Origin: Pseudomonas faucium
Lineage (GTDB): Bacteria; Pseudomonadota; Gammaproteobacteria; Pseudomonadales; Pseudomonadaceae
DNA length: 64,000 bases
NCBI RefSeq assembly: GCF_021602585.1
Contig: NZ_BQIP01000012.1
Coordinates: 62,001-126,000 of the forward strand
Reading direction: 5' to 3'
The notes under the pieces: model-generated
Database searches by the model: none
Seen by the model: only the letters and a program-made list of their open reading frames with translations
Told to the model about the DNA's origin: nothing
Part shown: positions 36,009-46,085 of the stretch, in pieces
Numbering within the stretch: position 1 is the stretch's first letter
Layout: every line of letters starts with the position of its first letter
Position numbers and translations under genes: made by a program

Positions 36009-36048
36009 AAAAGGGCCGACATGCGCACTGCATGTCGGCCCTTTTTTT
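36009..36048. terminator. Bidirectional terminator between kdsA and pyrF
   Basis: AAGGGCCGACATGC pairs exactly with GCATGTCGGCCCTT around a five-base loop, followed by a T-run on the plus strand and preceded by an A-rich stretch that gives a shorter T-run on the minus strand. Confidence 0.92.
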
Positions 36049-36072
36049 CAGCCTTGGGCTAAGCCCGTTAGA

Positions 36073-36774
36073 TCAGCTGCGGATCTCAGCGACAACGGCT
36101 GCCAGCGCTTGGGCCGGGTCTGCCGCCTGGCTGATCGGGCGGCCGATCACCAGGTAGTCGGAGCCTGCATCCAGCGCCTGGCGCGGGGTGAGGATACGGC
36201 GTTGGTCATCCTGGGCGCTGCCCGCAGGGCGAATGCCAGGCGTGACCAGCTGCAGCGCCGGGTGCGCGGCCTTCAGCGCTGGCGCTTCCAGCGCCGAGCA
36301 CACCAGGCCGTCCATGCCGGCCTTTTCGGCCAGCGCGGCCAGGCGCAGCACTTGTTCCTGCGGGTCCACATCCAGGCCGATACCGGCCAAGTCCTCACGC
36401 TCCATGCTGGTCAGAACCGTCACGCCGATCAGCAGCGGCTGCGGGCCGCTGCGCTTGGCCAGCACTTCGCGGCAGGCGGCCATCATGCGCAGGCCACCAG
36501 AGCTATGCACGTTGACCATCCACACGCCCATTTCGGCAGCGGCCTTGACCGCCATGGCCGTGGTGTTGGGGATGTCGTGGAACTTGAGGTCGAGGAACAC
36601 CTCGAAGCCCTTCGCGCACAGGGTTTCGACAATGCCCGAAGCGCTGCTGGTGAACAGCTCCTTGCCAACCTTAACCCGGCACAGGGCGGGGTCGAGCTGG
36701 TCAGCCAGCTTCAGGGCGGCGTCACGGGTGGGGAAATCCAGGGCGACGATCAGGGGCGTCTGGCAGGCGGACAT
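36073..36774 (-). CDS. pyrF: Orotidine 5'-phosphate decarboxylase
   Basis: A 233-residue TIM-barrel enzyme that makes UMP in pyrimidine synthesis. The catalytic Asp-Lys-Asp cluster is in [11 protein letters not shown] (about 61-71), and the phosphate-binding PGIRPAG and VIGRPIS motifs are present. The ATG at 36774 is the first sensible start; the frame extends to 36873 without support. It is divergent from the DUF2897 gene. Confidence 0.97.
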   Translation of the reverse strand: MSACQTPLIVALDFPTRDAALKLADQLDPALCRVKVGKELFTSSASGIVETLCAKGFEVFLDLKFHDIPNTTAMAVKAAAEMGVWMVNVHSSGGLRMMAACREVLAKRSGPQPLLIGVTVLTSMEREDLAGIGLDVDPQEQVLRLAALAEKAGMDGLVCSALEAPALKAAHPALQLVTPGIRPAGSAQDDQRRILTPRQALDAGSDYLVIGRPISQAADPAQALAAVVAEIRS

Positions 36775-36957
36775 GGTCGGGTTCTCTTGGCAAGTCGTAA
36801 ACGGCGCGCATTGTAAACGAAGTGGCACAGGCTTTGGGGGCCGCGGGTCAACGGAATTGGCCCGCCAGTGCACGATGCCTATAATTGAACCAACAGCACC
36901 GGCAATTGTTCAATATTTGTACAAGAACTGCCCAATGACGCTGAAGGAGAACACACA

Positions 36958-37125
36958 ATGCCTTGGTATGCCTGGCTGATACTCATCATAGCCCTCGGCT
37001 CGATCGTGGGCGGGTTGATGATGTTACGCGATACCGCGAAGAAACTGCCGCTCACTGATGAACAGCTACGCAAGGTGCATGAACGCAATGCAGAGGCGGA
37101 TGCCAAGGATGCGCAGGATCGATAG
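36958..37125 (+). CDS. DUF2897 small membrane protein
   Basis: A 55-residue protein beginning MPWYAWLILIIALGSIVGG. One membrane helix at residues 3-22 is followed by a charged, helical cytoplasmic tail (LPLTDEQLRKVHERNAE). The pattern matches DUF2897, a gammaproteobacterial family of unknown function. AAGGAG eight bases before the ATG is a strong ribosome binding site. It is divergent from pyrF and convergent with the ComEA-like gene. Confidence 0.85.
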   Translation: MPWYAWLILIIALGSIVGGLMMLRDTAKKLPLTDEQLRKVHERNAEADAKDAQDR

Positions 37126-37176
37126 TTCGCAGGCGATGACGCCGGGGCAGACAGTCGCCAGCCCCGGCCGGTTACC

Positions 37177-37509
37177 CTACTCCACTACCAGTTTGCCCCG
37201 ATTGCGCTCCAGCAACGCGTTGCCTATTCCTTTGATCTCCAGCAGCTCGTCAACCGAAGCGAACGGCCCATTGGCGTCCCGATAAGCCACGATGGCTTCG
37301 GCCTTCGCCTTGCCAATGCCATTGAGCTCCTTTTGCAAGGTCGGCGCATCTGTAGTGTTCAGGTTCAACATGTCAGATGGTGCTTGCACCTGACTTACCA
37401 TAGGCACCGGCTCCTTCGGCGCGACGGCGGTTTCTGGAGCAGCGCTCAGTGAGAAGGACAAGCCGGCGAACAGCGGCAACAGCAGGTATTTGAGGAAGGT
37501 ACTACGCAT
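37177..37509 (-). CDS. ComEA-type helix-hairpin-helix protein
   Basis: A 110-residue exported protein. A signal peptide (residues 1-24, ending SLSAA) precedes a short linker and a helix-hairpin-helix domain with LNLNTTDAPTLQKELNGIG and LLEIKGIG. The domain matches ComEA, the periplasmic DNA-binding protein that pulls transforming DNA across the outer membrane. AGGAG before the ATG at 37509 fixes the start. Pseudomonas commonly carries such a gene near the O-antigen cluster; competence function is inferred from the family only. Confidence 0.9.
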   Translation of the reverse strand: MRSTFLKYLLLPLFAGLSFSLSAAPETAVAPKEPVPMVSQVQAPSDMLNLNTTDAPTLQKELNGIGKAKAEAIVAYRDANGPFASVDELLEIKGIGNALLERNRGKLVVE

Positions 37510-37697
37510 GAAGGTCACTCCTGTGAGTTGAGTTTTGAGGCAGCAAGATCCTAAGCTGCCCCCACCCACGCTAGCGGCTCACAGGCCATTCTCCCAGCAT
37601 TTGGCGCTAGGGAATGGTTACCAGATTAGACGTCACAGCATGTTGCACGCCCACCTGGCGAAACATCCCATGGCAGGCGAGCTCAGTTCCTACATGT

Positions 37698-38588
37698 TCA
37701 GAAGATCGTATCGCGCAGCACCCGTTGCAGATACTGCCCATAGCCGTTCTTCATCAGCGGCGCGGCCAGCTTTTCCAACTGCTCCGCACCGATCCAGCCC
37801 TGGCGGTACGCAACCTCTTCCGGACAGGCAACTTTCAAGCCCTGCCGGCGCTCGATGGTGGCGATATAGCCACTGGCTTCGAGCAGCGAATCATGGGTAC
37901 CGGTATCCAGCCACGCATAGCCGCGTCCCATCACCTCGACAGACAGTTGTTCACGCTCGAGGTAAAGGCGGTTGAGGTCGGTGATTTCCAGCTCGCCGCG
38001 AGGTGAAGGCTTGAGGCTCTTGGCCATCTCGATCACGTCTTGATCGTAGAAGTACAGGCCTGTGACCGCGTAGTTGGACTTGGGTTTTGCGGGTTTCTCT
38101 TCCAGGCTGATGGCCTTGCCACGGCTGTCAAACTCGACCACGCCATAACGCTCCGGGTCGGTAACATGGTAGGCGAACACACTCGCTCCCTGGTCACGGC
38201 CCATCGCATCGAGCAGCAATGACTGGAAGTCATGGCCGTAGTAGATATTGTCACCCAGCACCAGTGCAGACAGGTCGTTGCCAATGAAGTCCTCACCAAT
38301 GATGAAAGCCTGCGCGAGGCCATCCGGCGAAGGTTGCACGGCATAGCTGATATAGATGCCCCACTTGTCGCCATTGCCGAGCAGTTGCTCGAACCGGGGC
38401 GTGTCCTGCGGCGTGGAGATGATCAGGATGTCACGAATGCCCGCCAGCATGAGCGTGGTCAGCGGATAGTAGATCATCGGTTTGTCGTAGACCGGCAAAA
38501 GCTGTTTTGAAATCGCCAGCGTGGCCGGATGCAAGCGGGTACCAGAGCCGCCCGCCAGAATGATGCCTTTACGGTTACTTGTGCTCAT
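37698..38588 (-). CDS. rmlA: Glucose-1-phosphate thymidylyltransferase
   Basis: A 296-residue nucleotidyltransferase making dTDP-glucose from glucose-1-phosphate and dTTP. The signature [11 protein letters not shown] is near residue 13, followed by the [10 protein letters not shown] region and the metal-binding LGDNIYYG. The length equals known RmlA proteins. It lies 80 bases after rmlB on the same strand, so the two are probably one operon. rmlC and rmlD are not in the window. Confidence 0.96.
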   Translation of the reverse strand: MSTSNRKGIILAGGSGTRLHPATLAISKQLLPVYDKPMIYYPLTTLMLAGIRDILIISTPQDTPRFEQLLGNGDKWGIYISYAVQPSPDGLAQAFIIGEDFIGNDLSALVLGDNIYYGHDFQSLLLDAMGRDQGASVFAYHVTDPERYGVVEFDSRGKAISLEEKPAKPKSNYAVTGLYFYDQDVIEMAKSLKPSPRGELEITDLNRLYLEREQLSVEVMGRGYAWLDTGTHDSLLEASGYIATIERRQGLKVACPEEVAYRQGWIGAEQLEKLAAPLMKNGYGQYLQRVLRDTIF

Positions 38589-38668
38589 ATCATGTAATCT
38601 CTGTCAGGCGTGCGGTCAGTCAGCTGCATTGTTTTGCCGCTATCGGATAGGCATACGGATGGGCACTG

Positions 38669-39739
38669 TCATACGGAGCGTCCCGCGTAGTTTTTCTCAA
38701 CCCACTCGCGATAACTACCCGACAGCACACCCTGGACCCATTGCTGGTTGTCCAGATACCACTGGACGGTTTTACGGATACCGGTTTCAAAAGTTTCCGC
38801 AGGCTTCCAGCCCAATTCACGCTCTAGCTTGCGCGCGTCGATGGCGTAGCGGCGATCATGGCCAGGACGATCGGTAACGAAGCTGAGCTGACTGGAATAA
38901 GGCTCCCCATCTGAACGAGGGCGAAGCTCGTCGAGCAACGTGCAAACGTGATGGACTATTTGCAGGTTGGGCATCTCGTTCCAGCCTCCGACGTTGTACA
39001 CCTCGCCTACCCGACCCGCTTCGAGCACGCGGCGGATGGCACTGCAATGATCCTTGACGTAGAGCCAGTCACGGATTTGCTGGCCGTCGCCATAGACTGG
39101 CAGCGCCTTGCCGGCAAGCGCATTCACTATCATCAATGGGATCAGCTTCTCGGGAAAATGATAGGGGCCGTAATTGTTCGAGCAGTTGGTGGTCAGCACC
39201 GGCAGGCCGTAGGTGTGGTGGTAGGAGCGAACCAGGTGATCGCTGGCCGCCTTACTTGCCGAGTAAGGGCTGTTGGGCTGGTACTGATGTGTTTCGGTGA
39301 ACGCCGGCTCGCAAGCCTTGAGCGAACCGTAGACCTCGTCTGTGGAGACATGCAGGAAGCGGAAACCCGCATACCTCTCGGCATCTAGCTCTTGCCAATA
39401 CGCGCGTACCGCTTCGAGCAACTGGAACGTTCCGACCACGTTTGTCTCGACGAATGCTCGCGGGCCATGAATGGAGCGGTCGACGTGAGATTCGGCAGCG
39501 AAGTTGAGCACGGCGCGCGGCTGGTGTTCCGCTAGAAGGCGCTGCAGCAACGGCCCATCGCCGATGTCACCCTGCACGAACACGTGTTGCGGGTTGCCCT
39601 CGAGGCTCGCAAGACTTTGCAGGTTGCCGGCGTAGGTCAGCTTGTCGAGGTTGATGATCGTCTCGTCTGATTGGTTTGCCCAATCGAGGACGAAATTCGC
39701 TCCGATGAAGCCGGCACCGCCGGTAACCAGGATAGTCAT
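38669..39739 (-). CDS. rmlB: dTDP-glucose 4,6-dehydratase
   Basis: A 356-residue extended SDR that converts dTDP-glucose to dTDP-4-keto-6-deoxyglucose. The NAD motif [11 protein letters not shown] is at the N-terminus, the active-site tyrosine and lysine are in [12 protein letters not shown], and STDEVYG contains the catalytic Thr-Asp-Glu triad. It is followed by rmlA. The product can lead to rhamnose or to amino-deoxy sugars; which one is made depends on genes outside this window. Confidence 0.96.
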   Translation of the reverse strand: MTILVTGGAGFIGANFVLDWANQSDETIINLDKLTYAGNLQSLASLEGNPQHVFVQGDIGDGPLLQRLLAEHQPRAVLNFAAESHVDRSIHGPRAFVETNVVGTFQLLEAVRAYWQELDAERYAGFRFLHVSTDEVYGSLKACEPAFTETHQYQPNSPYSASKAASDHLVRSYHHTYGLPVLTTNCSNNYGPYHFPEKLIPLMIVNALAGKALPVYGDGQQIRDWLYVKDHCSAIRRVLEAGRVGEVYNVGGWNEMPNLQIVHHVCTLLDELRPRSDGEPYSSQLSFVTDRPGHDRRYAIDARKLERELGWKPAETFETGIRKTVQWYLDNQQWVQGVLSGSYREWVEKNYAGRSV

Positions 39740-39976
39740 AGGCTCAGATCATTCTCGCTTGTGTTCAATGATGGCACGCCTGCATGCGTGGTCGCTCCAG
39801 ACGCTATCGGCAAACAATCCTGTAGGAGCATAGCTGGGCATGCAAGATTTGAGAAAGAGCATGCAAATGCCCACAGGGGGCCGCCTGAAGGCTAACGTGG
39901 TAAACGGGGGGGAGGTAAAGCCGTGGGACTCGGGAAGCAATGCGGCGCCAGAGAAACGCCGCACTGGCGGAACCGA

Positions 39977-40558
39977 TCAGTTGATTTCTTGCAGTTTCTT
40001 TTGGGCAGCTTCGACACCCGCATTTGCAGACTCGACCAGCAGTGCCTTACCCGTAGCAGGGTCACGCTTGGGATTGTCTTCTGCCAGCAGAACTTCTGCC
40101 AGGTAGAACTTGGCCACCGACGCCTTCTTCAGTGCAGGGCTGCCGAGAATGCTTGCAGCCTTGTCATAATCCTTGGTCACAAAACGCCCAGTCTTGTATT
40201 CAAGACCGGCACGGTTTGCCAAAATCGGATCATTTTTTACAAGATAACCTTGCTCGGCAATAAACACAGCCAGCTTGTTATCCTGCTTGTCGCGGGTTTT
40301 GTAAATGAGCTCATCGGTCAGTTGCTTAATGAACGGAAGGTCCCGCGTATTCACCAAGGCACTGGCCAGCTTGTTCAGTTCGTCTTCGTTGAACGTTTTG
40401 GCTTCTTGGTGAAGATAGAGCGCAGCCTCAGTTGCGGTGGACGGTGCCGACTCGGACACCTTGTCCCAGGCGCTTTTGTTATCACACGCAGTCAACAAGG
40501 CTGTCGCCCCCACTACCGCACTCATTACCAAAGCGTTGAGGTAGTTACTCTTTTTCAC
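39977..40558 (-). CDS. Sel1-like repeat lipoprotein
   Basis: A 193-residue lipoprotein starting at a GTG (40558) with AAGGA eight bases upstream. The signal sequence ends in the lipobox LLTAC, and acylation of the cysteine followed by DNK would place it in the envelope. The mature part contains helical Sel1/TPR-like repeats (VTKDYDKAASILGSPALKKASVAKFYLAEVLL and ATGKALLVESANAGVEAAQKKL). The repeats resemble AlgK-type scaffold lipoproteins of polysaccharide export, but the resemblance is only of repeat type. A terminator after wbpM copy 1 lies upstream, so it has its own promoter. Confidence 0.8.
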   Translation of the reverse strand: MKKSNYLNALVMSAVVGATALLTACDNKSAWDKVSESAPSTATEAALYLHQEAKTFNEDELNKLASALVNTRDLPFIKQLTDELIYKTRDKQDNKLAVFIAEQGYLVKNDPILANRAGLEYKTGRFVTKDYDKAASILGSPALKKASVAKFYLAEVLLAEDNPKRDPATGKALLVESANAGVEAAQKKLQEIN

Positions 40559-40899
40559 AATCAATTTCCTTATGGGGACGCTGTTGAACCTCTGGACCCT
40601 GCCCAGATTCAAGGGACCGCAATATTACCACTGTGCCATCGCCGATGGAGAAAAAAATGCTCTGCTCAGCTAACGATTGGTTGACCAGATGTAAACAAAC
40701 TGTCACGCACAGTCGTACAACGGCACTAACGAAAAACAACAAAAGGCACACATCGAAGCAGTGCCCGCTTTCGCAATGTTAAGAAGGACACGATTTAAAA
40801 AGGGGCAGTGCTTAGTTCACAGCCCCTGATCATTGAATCGCCAGATCACAACCGACTCTGAACAAACGGTATGTTCGGTTCTTCAACGCCCGCCCACTG
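40559..40899. other. Intergenic region between wbpM copy 1 and the lipoprotein gene
   Basis: This 341-base stretch holds the wbpM terminator (40796-40827) and, between it and the GTG at 40558, an A+T-rich segment that should contain the promoter of the lipoprotein gene. I see no gene in it. No clear -35/-10 pair could be fixed by eye. Confidence 0.6.
40796..40827 (-). terminator. Rho-independent terminator of the O-antigen operon
   Basis: On the minus strand AGGGGC (40827-40822) pairs with GCCCCT (40806-40801), with GTG/CAC adding to the stem, and a T-run (40800-40796) follows. It lies about 75 bases after the wbpM copy 1 stop and marks the end of the long operon. Confidence 0.75.
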
Positions 40900-42897
40900 T
40901 CACTCCGCCTGCTCCAACCGTTGCCGATAGGCCCAGTCCACGATCCCCCCTTCAGGGCGATAACCGCTGACCACTTCACGCAGAATCTGGCGCAGCGCTT
41001 TGTGGTCTTTTTCCTCCACTGCCCGGGCAATTTCTGCCAGGCGACCCTTAAGTTCGCTCCAGTTCAGGCAGTCTTCATTAGCCCTCATGATCATTGGGTG
41101 CTGGGTAGAAGACACATTGTCACCAATCAGCAGTTCCTCATAAAGCTTTTCACCTGGGCGCAACCCGCTGAACTCGACTGCGATATCACCATGAGGGTTG
41201 GTGTCGGAGCGCACACTTAGGCCTGACAGATGAATCATCTTTTCAGCCAGCGCCACGATTTTCACAGGTTCGCCCATATCGAGCACGAATACATCACCGC
41301 CTTGCCCCATGGAGCCGGCCTGGATCACCAATTGTGCGGCTTCGGGAATCGTCATGAAATAGCGGGTGATGCTTGGATGGGTAACCGTCAGCGGCCCCCC
41401 CGCTTTTATCTGCTTGTGGAACAGGGGAATGACGGAGCCCGATGAACCCAGCACATTGCCGAATCGCACCATGGTGAAGCGCGTTTTGCGCACGTGCGCG
41501 ATGTTGGCCCGCTCGCCATAAAGTACCGGGGCCTGCTCGCCACTCAGGGCCTGAAGCAGCATCTCTGCCAGGCGCTTGGTGCTACCCATGACGTTGGTCG
41601 GACGCACAGCCTTGTCAGTCGAGATCAAGACGAAGTTGGGTACATTGGCTTCCAATGCCGCCTGAGCAGTATTCAATGTGCCGAATACATTGTTGAGTAC
41701 GCCTTCTGCCATGTTGTGCTCGACCATTGGCACATGCTTGTAAGCTGCCGCATGGTAGACCGTGTCCACCCGCCACTGAATGAGCGTATCAACCAGTAAC
41801 TGGGGGTTGCGGATCGACCCCAGCAGAGGCACCAGCCGAACAGGCAGCGACTCCACTTGGATGCGATGCTCCAGTTCGGCGTGAATACTGTAAAGGTTGA
41901 ATTCACTGTGTTCGAACAACAATAGCGCCCTGGGCTTGAGCATCAGGATCTGCCGGCAAAGTTCCGAGCCGATGGACCCCCCGGCGCCGGTAACCATCAC
42001 CACCTTGCCCTCGATGCAGTGCGCCAGCAGGTCTGCCTGGGCGGGCACGGCGTCTCGCCCCAGCAGGTCAGCAATATCGACCTCCTGGATATCTTCGACC
42101 TTCACCCGACCGCTCGCCAGATCAAGGAAGCTGGGCACACTGCGAACATGCAGCGGGAACTGTTCGAGCGCACTTAGCACTTCCCGGCGACGAGCCCTGC
42201 TGGCAGACGGTATGGCCAACAGCACCTGCTCAGCACCCGTAACATTTATCATGCGCTGGATATCGCTGCCACTGAACACTTGCAAGCCGGAAATCGCCCG
42301 GTCGGTGATTGATTCTTCATCATCGATGAATGCCACCGGGTGCATGGTGCGGCTCATGCGCAACCCCGCCAGCAACTGATTGCCTGCTGCGCCGGCGCCA
42401 TAGATGGCTACCTTCGGCAAACCGTTGTCACGGCTGGCGAACGGCACATGCTGCCGGGCAGCATACCAGTCCCCCAAAAAGTATTGCCGCATGATCAGGC
42501 GCATGCCGCCGACCATCAGAAGGCTCAGCCACCAGTAATTGAAAATGATCGACCTCGGCACCACAGCACCGTGGCCACTGCTCCAATATACGACCACCGA
42601 CAGGATCAGCGCCGACAGGCTGACTGCCTTGAAGATGGTGATCAGCGCATCATTGCCAAAATAACGCATCACCGCCCGATAAAGGCCGAAACGAATGAAA
42701 ATCGGAATCGCAAGTAGCGGCGCGGTCAAGAACAACCACAGATGCCCCTGCAGCGGATTGTTCAACTCATCCAGGCCCAAGCGGACGACAAACGCCATCC
42801 ATAATGCCAGCCAGACTAGCCCAATGTCGGTGACCACCTGCAACGCACGCTTGTAGTGACGTGGCAGCGCAAGCATGCGCTTTCTCAATCTGTCCAT
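40900..42897 (-). CDS. wbpM: WbpM-like UDP-GlcNAc C4,6-dehydratase, copy 1
   Basis: A 665-residue membrane-anchored nucleotide-sugar dehydratase. Four N-terminal membrane helices (about 15-125) are followed by a first Rossmann-like domain (IYGAGAAGNQLL) and the catalytic SDR domain (TGAGGSIGSELCRQ). The active site has the family's methionine variant, STDKAVRPTNVMGSTK, in place of YxxxK. WbpM makes the 4-keto-6-deoxy UDP-sugar leading to QuiNAc, FucNAc and bacillosamine derivatives. AGAGGA precedes the ATG. It is the last gene of the O-antigen operon, the position wbpM holds in P. aeruginosa, and it has a close paralog at 57714-59702. Confidence 0.95.
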   Translation of the reverse strand: MDRLRKRMLALPRHYKRALQVVTDIGLVWLALWMAFVVRLGLDELNNPLQGHLWLFLTAPLLAIPIFIRFGLYRAVMRYFGNDALITIFKAVSLSALILSVVVYWSSGHGAVVPRSIIFNYWWLSLLMVGGMRLIMRQYFLGDWYAARQHVPFASRDNGLPKVAIYGAGAAGNQLLAGLRMSRTMHPVAFIDDEESITDRAISGLQVFSGSDIQRMINVTGAEQVLLAIPSASRARRREVLSALEQFPLHVRSVPSFLDLASGRVKVEDIQEVDIADLLGRDAVPAQADLLAHCIEGKVVMVTGAGGSIGSELCRQILMLKPRALLLFEHSEFNLYSIHAELEHRIQVESLPVRLVPLLGSIRNPQLLVDTLIQWRVDTVYHAAAYKHVPMVEHNMAEGVLNNVFGTLNTAQAALEANVPNFVLISTDKAVRPTNVMGSTKRLAEMLLQALSGEQAPVLYGERANIAHVRKTRFTMVRFGNVLGSSGSVIPLFHKQIKAGGPLTVTHPSITRYFMTIPEAAQLVIQAGSMGQGGDVFVLDMGEPVKIVALAEKMIHLSGLSVRSDTNPHGDIAVEFSGLRPGEKLYEELLIGDNVSSTQHPMIMRANEDCLNWSELKGRLAEIARAVEEKDHKALRQILREVVSGYRPEGGIVDWAYRQRLEQAE

Positions 42898-42979
42898 TTT
42901 TCCTCTACGAATTCCATGGTTTCACCCCACTGCCCCGCTACTCAGCAACATTCGGGTAGCAGCCTCGCTGGCCCGGCGC

Positions 42980-43996
42980 TCAGCGTACTTCGGCCTGACC
43001 TGCCTTGAACTTGACCGCCAGCAGGATAAGCGGGGCATAGGCCAGCAACAGGCCCACCCAACCGTCCAGCACATCCAAGGCAACGGCACAGGCCAAGGGC
43101 AGAAGCCACACCAGGTTGATCAAGAGTACAGCCAGCGTCACCGGCAAATGCCGGCCGTAGTGGCGCGTGGCAAATTGATAAGCGTGACTGCGGTGCGCTT
43201 CGTACACTTTCTCACCCCGCAACAGCCTATGGATAAGTGTCACGGTCGCATCGACGATGAATACTCCCAGCAGGATCAACCACCCCGGCAGCAATTTCGG
43301 CTCGACCCAAGCGGCTTGAAGGGAAAGAACCCCCAGCGCGATACCGAGGAAACCACTGCCTGCATCGCCCATGAAAATCCGTGCTGGCGGAAAGTTCCAG
43401 ATCAGGAACCCCAACACCGCACAAGCCAGCATCAAGGGGCCCCACACTGCCCCATACGCGCCCACCAGCCAATAGAGCACGGCCCCACCCACACAGGCGC
43501 AAATCGCTTCGACACTGGCCAGCCCGTCGATACCATCCATGAAGTTGTAGAGGTTGAGCAGCCAGACCAGATAGAACAGCGCCAGCACGTTGCCGACCAG
43601 CCCCATGTCGAAGGTGTAACCGAACACACTCAATGCCGGCAGGCCGCCTAGCCAGAACAACACCCAAGCAGCGCCGGCGAAGTGGCCCAGCAGACGCCAT
43701 CGCGCTGCGATATGGCCATGATCGTCGAGGAATCCAAGCACGGCGATACCGGCCCCGGCGCCTACCAACGCGCAAGCAGGGCCGCTATCGAGCACGCCAC
43801 TCCAAGCCATCACCGGAACGGCCAGCAGAAAACCGATGACGATGGCTACCCCACCGCCACGCGGAGTCGGCACGGTATGGGAGCTTCTGGCATTGGGCAC
43901 ATCGATGATGCTGCGCGCCAGTGCGTAGCGCCGCAGTACGCCGGTCATGCACCAGGTCAGCAGCACCAGCACAGGTAGAATGGACCAGTAGATCAT
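42980..43996 (-). CDS. wbpL: Undecaprenyl-phosphate glycosyl-1-phosphate transferase (WbpL-like)
   Basis: A 338-residue polytopic protein of the MraY/WecA superfamily that starts O-antigen assembly by moving a sugar-1-phosphate to undecaprenyl phosphate. Family motifs are visible: the early RSSHTVPTPRGGG, the metal-binding LGFLDDHGH, LYNFMDGIDGLA, and the late GDAGSGFLG. WbpL of P. aeruginosa accepts UDP-FucNAc, UDP-QuiNAc or UDP-GlcNAc. The ATG overlaps the stop of the reductase gene (ATGA), giving translational coupling. Confidence 0.94.
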   Translation of the reverse strand: MIYWSILPVLVLLTWCMTGVLRRYALARSIIDVPNARSSHTVPTPRGGGVAIVIGFLLAVPVMAWSGVLDSGPACALVGAGAGIAVLGFLDDHGHIAARWRLLGHFAGAAWVLFWLGGLPALSVFGYTFDMGLVGNVLALFYLVWLLNLYNFMDGIDGLASVEAICACVGGAVLYWLVGAYGAVWGPLMLACAVLGFLIWNFPPARIFMGDAGSGFLGIALGVLSLQAAWVEPKLLPGWLILLGVFIVDATVTLIHRLLRGEKVYEAHRSHAYQFATRHYGRHLPVTLAVLLINLVWLLPLACAVALDVLDGWVGLLLAYAPLILLAVKFKAGQAEVR

Positions 43997-44958
43997 GCGC
44001 TCAAACTCTTCAGATATTCATGGGCGGTGAGTTGCAAGGCCTGATCGACACTGAGCGGAGGATTCCAGTCGAGCAGGTTGCGGGTCTTGGTAATGTCGAC
44101 CTGCAACGAACCACACAGCCTCGCTGCCACGCCTGGCCGCCCCAACGCTGCGGCGGCAGCCTTGAGCATGAAGGCCGGGACGGGTAGCAGGAAGGCTTTG
44201 GTACCTAGCGCCTTGGCGGTGCGTTTCAACAGATCGGGCGTTGCCAGGTCTTCACCATCACTGACCAGGAACACCTGGTTGGCCGCGCGTGCATGGTGCA
44301 GGCACACCACGATGAGGCTGACCAGATTGTCCAGGGCAACCATGCTCCGCCGGTTGCGGATAGCCCCCAGCGGCAGTGGCAGCTTTTTGTGCAGGCATTT
44401 CATCATTGACTGGAAATTGGCTTTGACCCCTGGCCCATAGACCAGCACCGGTCGGATGATCACGACCTGCATGCCGGTTTCGGCTGCCAGCGCGAGCAGT
44501 GCTTGTTCCGCCTCGAGCTTGGATATGCCGTATGGGTCCGCAGGTGACGGCTGCTCATCAGCCGAATAAGGTTGGCGATCGTCAGTACCTTCTCCGTTCA
44601 CCTTGATCGAACTGATGAACACGAAGCGCTGCACACCTGCTTCGACGGCGCGCCTTGCAAGGTCCAGCGTCCCTTTGACGTTGGTTTGCCGAAATTCGGC
44701 AAGGGGGTCCTGCGCATCATCATTCATGATGTGGACACGCGCCGCGCAGTGAATAACGGCATGGATGCCATCAAGAGACGGCAACTCACGGCGGCCGTCC
44801 AGTTCACCGGTCAAGAAGGCCTGAGCTCCTGCTGGAAGTGCCTTGCCGACTACTCGCAAGCCACCGAGCACTTCGATCTCGGGGTTGCGCAGCAGATGCT
44901 CGATTACCCGCGAGCCGACGAAGCCTGTTGCACCTGTAACCAGTACTCGCTGTCTCAC
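43993..44958 (-). CDS. wbpV: NAD-dependent epimerase/reductase (WbpV-like)
   Basis: A 321-residue extended SDR. The cofactor motif is GATGFVGSRV, and the active-site YGISKLEAEQ follows an ISSIKVNGE segment. It resembles WbpV/WbjF-type C4 reductases, which turn the WbpM product into UDP-QuiNAc or UDP-FucNAc, the substrate of the next gene, wbpL. The start is a GTG overlapping the stop of the GT4 gene (GTGA), and its own stop overlaps wbpL, so the three are tightly coupled. The name is by resemblance and context; which C4 epimer is made is not readable. Confidence 0.85.
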   Translation of the reverse strand: MRQRVLVTGATGFVGSRVIEHLLRNPEIEVLGGLRVVGKALPAGAQAFLTGELDGRRELPSLDGIHAVIHCAARVHIMNDDAQDPLAEFRQTNVKGTLDLARRAVEAGVQRFVFISSIKVNGEGTDDRQPYSADEQPSPADPYGISKLEAEQALLALAAETGMQVVIIRPVLVYGPGVKANFQSMMKCLHKKLPLPLGAIRNRRSMVALDNLVSLIVVCLHHARAANQVFLVSDGEDLATPDLLKRTAKALGTKAFLLPVPAFMLKAAAAALGRPGVAARLCGSLQVDITKTRNLLDWNPPLSVDQALQLTAHEYLKSLSA

Positions 44959-46085
44959 ACGTTGCTCTCCAGTGTCCGGTAAACCGCCATATGCTGGGCG
45001 ACAATACTTTCGATGGCAAAGGCACGCTCGGCCAATGCCCGGCCAGCATTACCCATGTGCCGGCGCAGCCCTTCATCCTCAAGCAGACGCTGAATCGCGT
45101 CCGCCAATGCGTGTGCATCGCGTACCGGAACCAGCAACCCGGTTACATCAGCCTCGATCGCGTCGCGGCAACCCGGCACATCAGTGGTGACCACCGCTCG
45201 CCCGCAGGCAGCCGCCTCAACCAGCACCTTGGGCAACCCCTCCCGGTACGACGGCAATGTCACGATATGCGATTGCCTGAGCACCTCTGCGACATCGGCC
45301 CGGTACCCCACACAGTTGACAATACCCTCTGCCGCCCACCGCTCCAGGTCATCGGCGTCGATGCTGCTGGGGTTACCCGGGTCTGGGTCGCCAACCAATT
45401 GGAATGATGCCCGAACACCACGCCCGTCGAGAATGCGCGCGGCCTCGACAAACTCGCGAACGCCCTTGTCGCGTAATAGGCGGGCGACCAGGCTGACCAC
45501 GGGGGTACCGGGTGCTTCAGGGCATGGCTGATACTGCTGCAAGTCCACACCAGAACCGCGGATCAGTACGCTCTTGTCATCCGTAATGGCCCCAATGGCA
45601 GCCAAGGCTTGTTGATCATCCGGGTTCTGAAACACCGCGCGCAGGTTACGCTTACCCAGCGCAACTCGATAGAGTAGCGTGATGATGCGACGCAGGATTG
45701 CCGCCCTCCGACCTCGGGCCATGAACACGAAACCCAGGCCGGAAATTGCCGCTAGTACACCTTTGACCGGTGAAAGACGCGCAACGATGCCACCGTACAG
45801 AACCGGCTTGATGGTGACGATGTGGAGCACGTCAGGCCGCAACCGCCAGCACAGCAGCCACAGTGAAAACAGCGCCTTCAATTCGCTGAACGGGTTTTTG
45901 CCACTGCGTGTCAGCGAAAGTTCATGGTGCTTGAAACCGCGACGAATGATTTGCTCAACTGCCGCGCCATTTCGAGTGGCGACATGAACCTGATACCCCT
46001 GCTCCCTTGCCGACTCTGCGACAGGCAGCCGGTGAGAAAGAAAGAATGCCGGATCATTGATCACCATCAGTAAAACCGCTTTCAT
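44955..46085 (-). CDS. Glycosyltransferase family 4
   Basis: A 376-residue retaining GT-B glycosyltransferase. The C-terminal donor-binding motif is SYREGLPKVLVEAAACGRAVV, with the E-x7-E pair. The N-terminal acceptor domain begins MKAVLLMVINDPAFFLSHR, typical of the PglA/WbpT-like subgroup that adds a HexNAc or HexNAcA to undecaprenyl-linked FucNAc, QuiNAc or bacillosamine. The start at 46085 has AGGGGTGGC upstream. The gene couples to the WbpV-like gene by a four-base overlap. The sugar added is not predictable. Confidence 0.88.
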   Translation of the reverse strand: MKAVLLMVINDPAFFLSHRLPVAESAREQGYQVHVATRNGAAVEQIIRRGFKHHELSLTRSGKNPFSELKALFSLWLLCWRLRPDVLHIVTIKPVLYGGIVARLSPVKGVLAAISGLGFVFMARGRRAAILRRIITLLYRVALGKRNLRAVFQNPDDQQALAAIGAITDDKSVLIRGSGVDLQQYQPCPEAPGTPVVSLVARLLRDKGVREFVEAARILDGRGVRASFQLVGDPDPGNPSSIDADDLERWAAEGIVNCVGYRADVAEVLRQSHIVTLPSYREGLPKVLVEAAACGRAVVTTDVPGCRDAIEADVTGLLVPVRDAHALADAIQRLLEDEGLRRHMGNAGRALAERAFAIESIVAQHMAVYRTLESNV

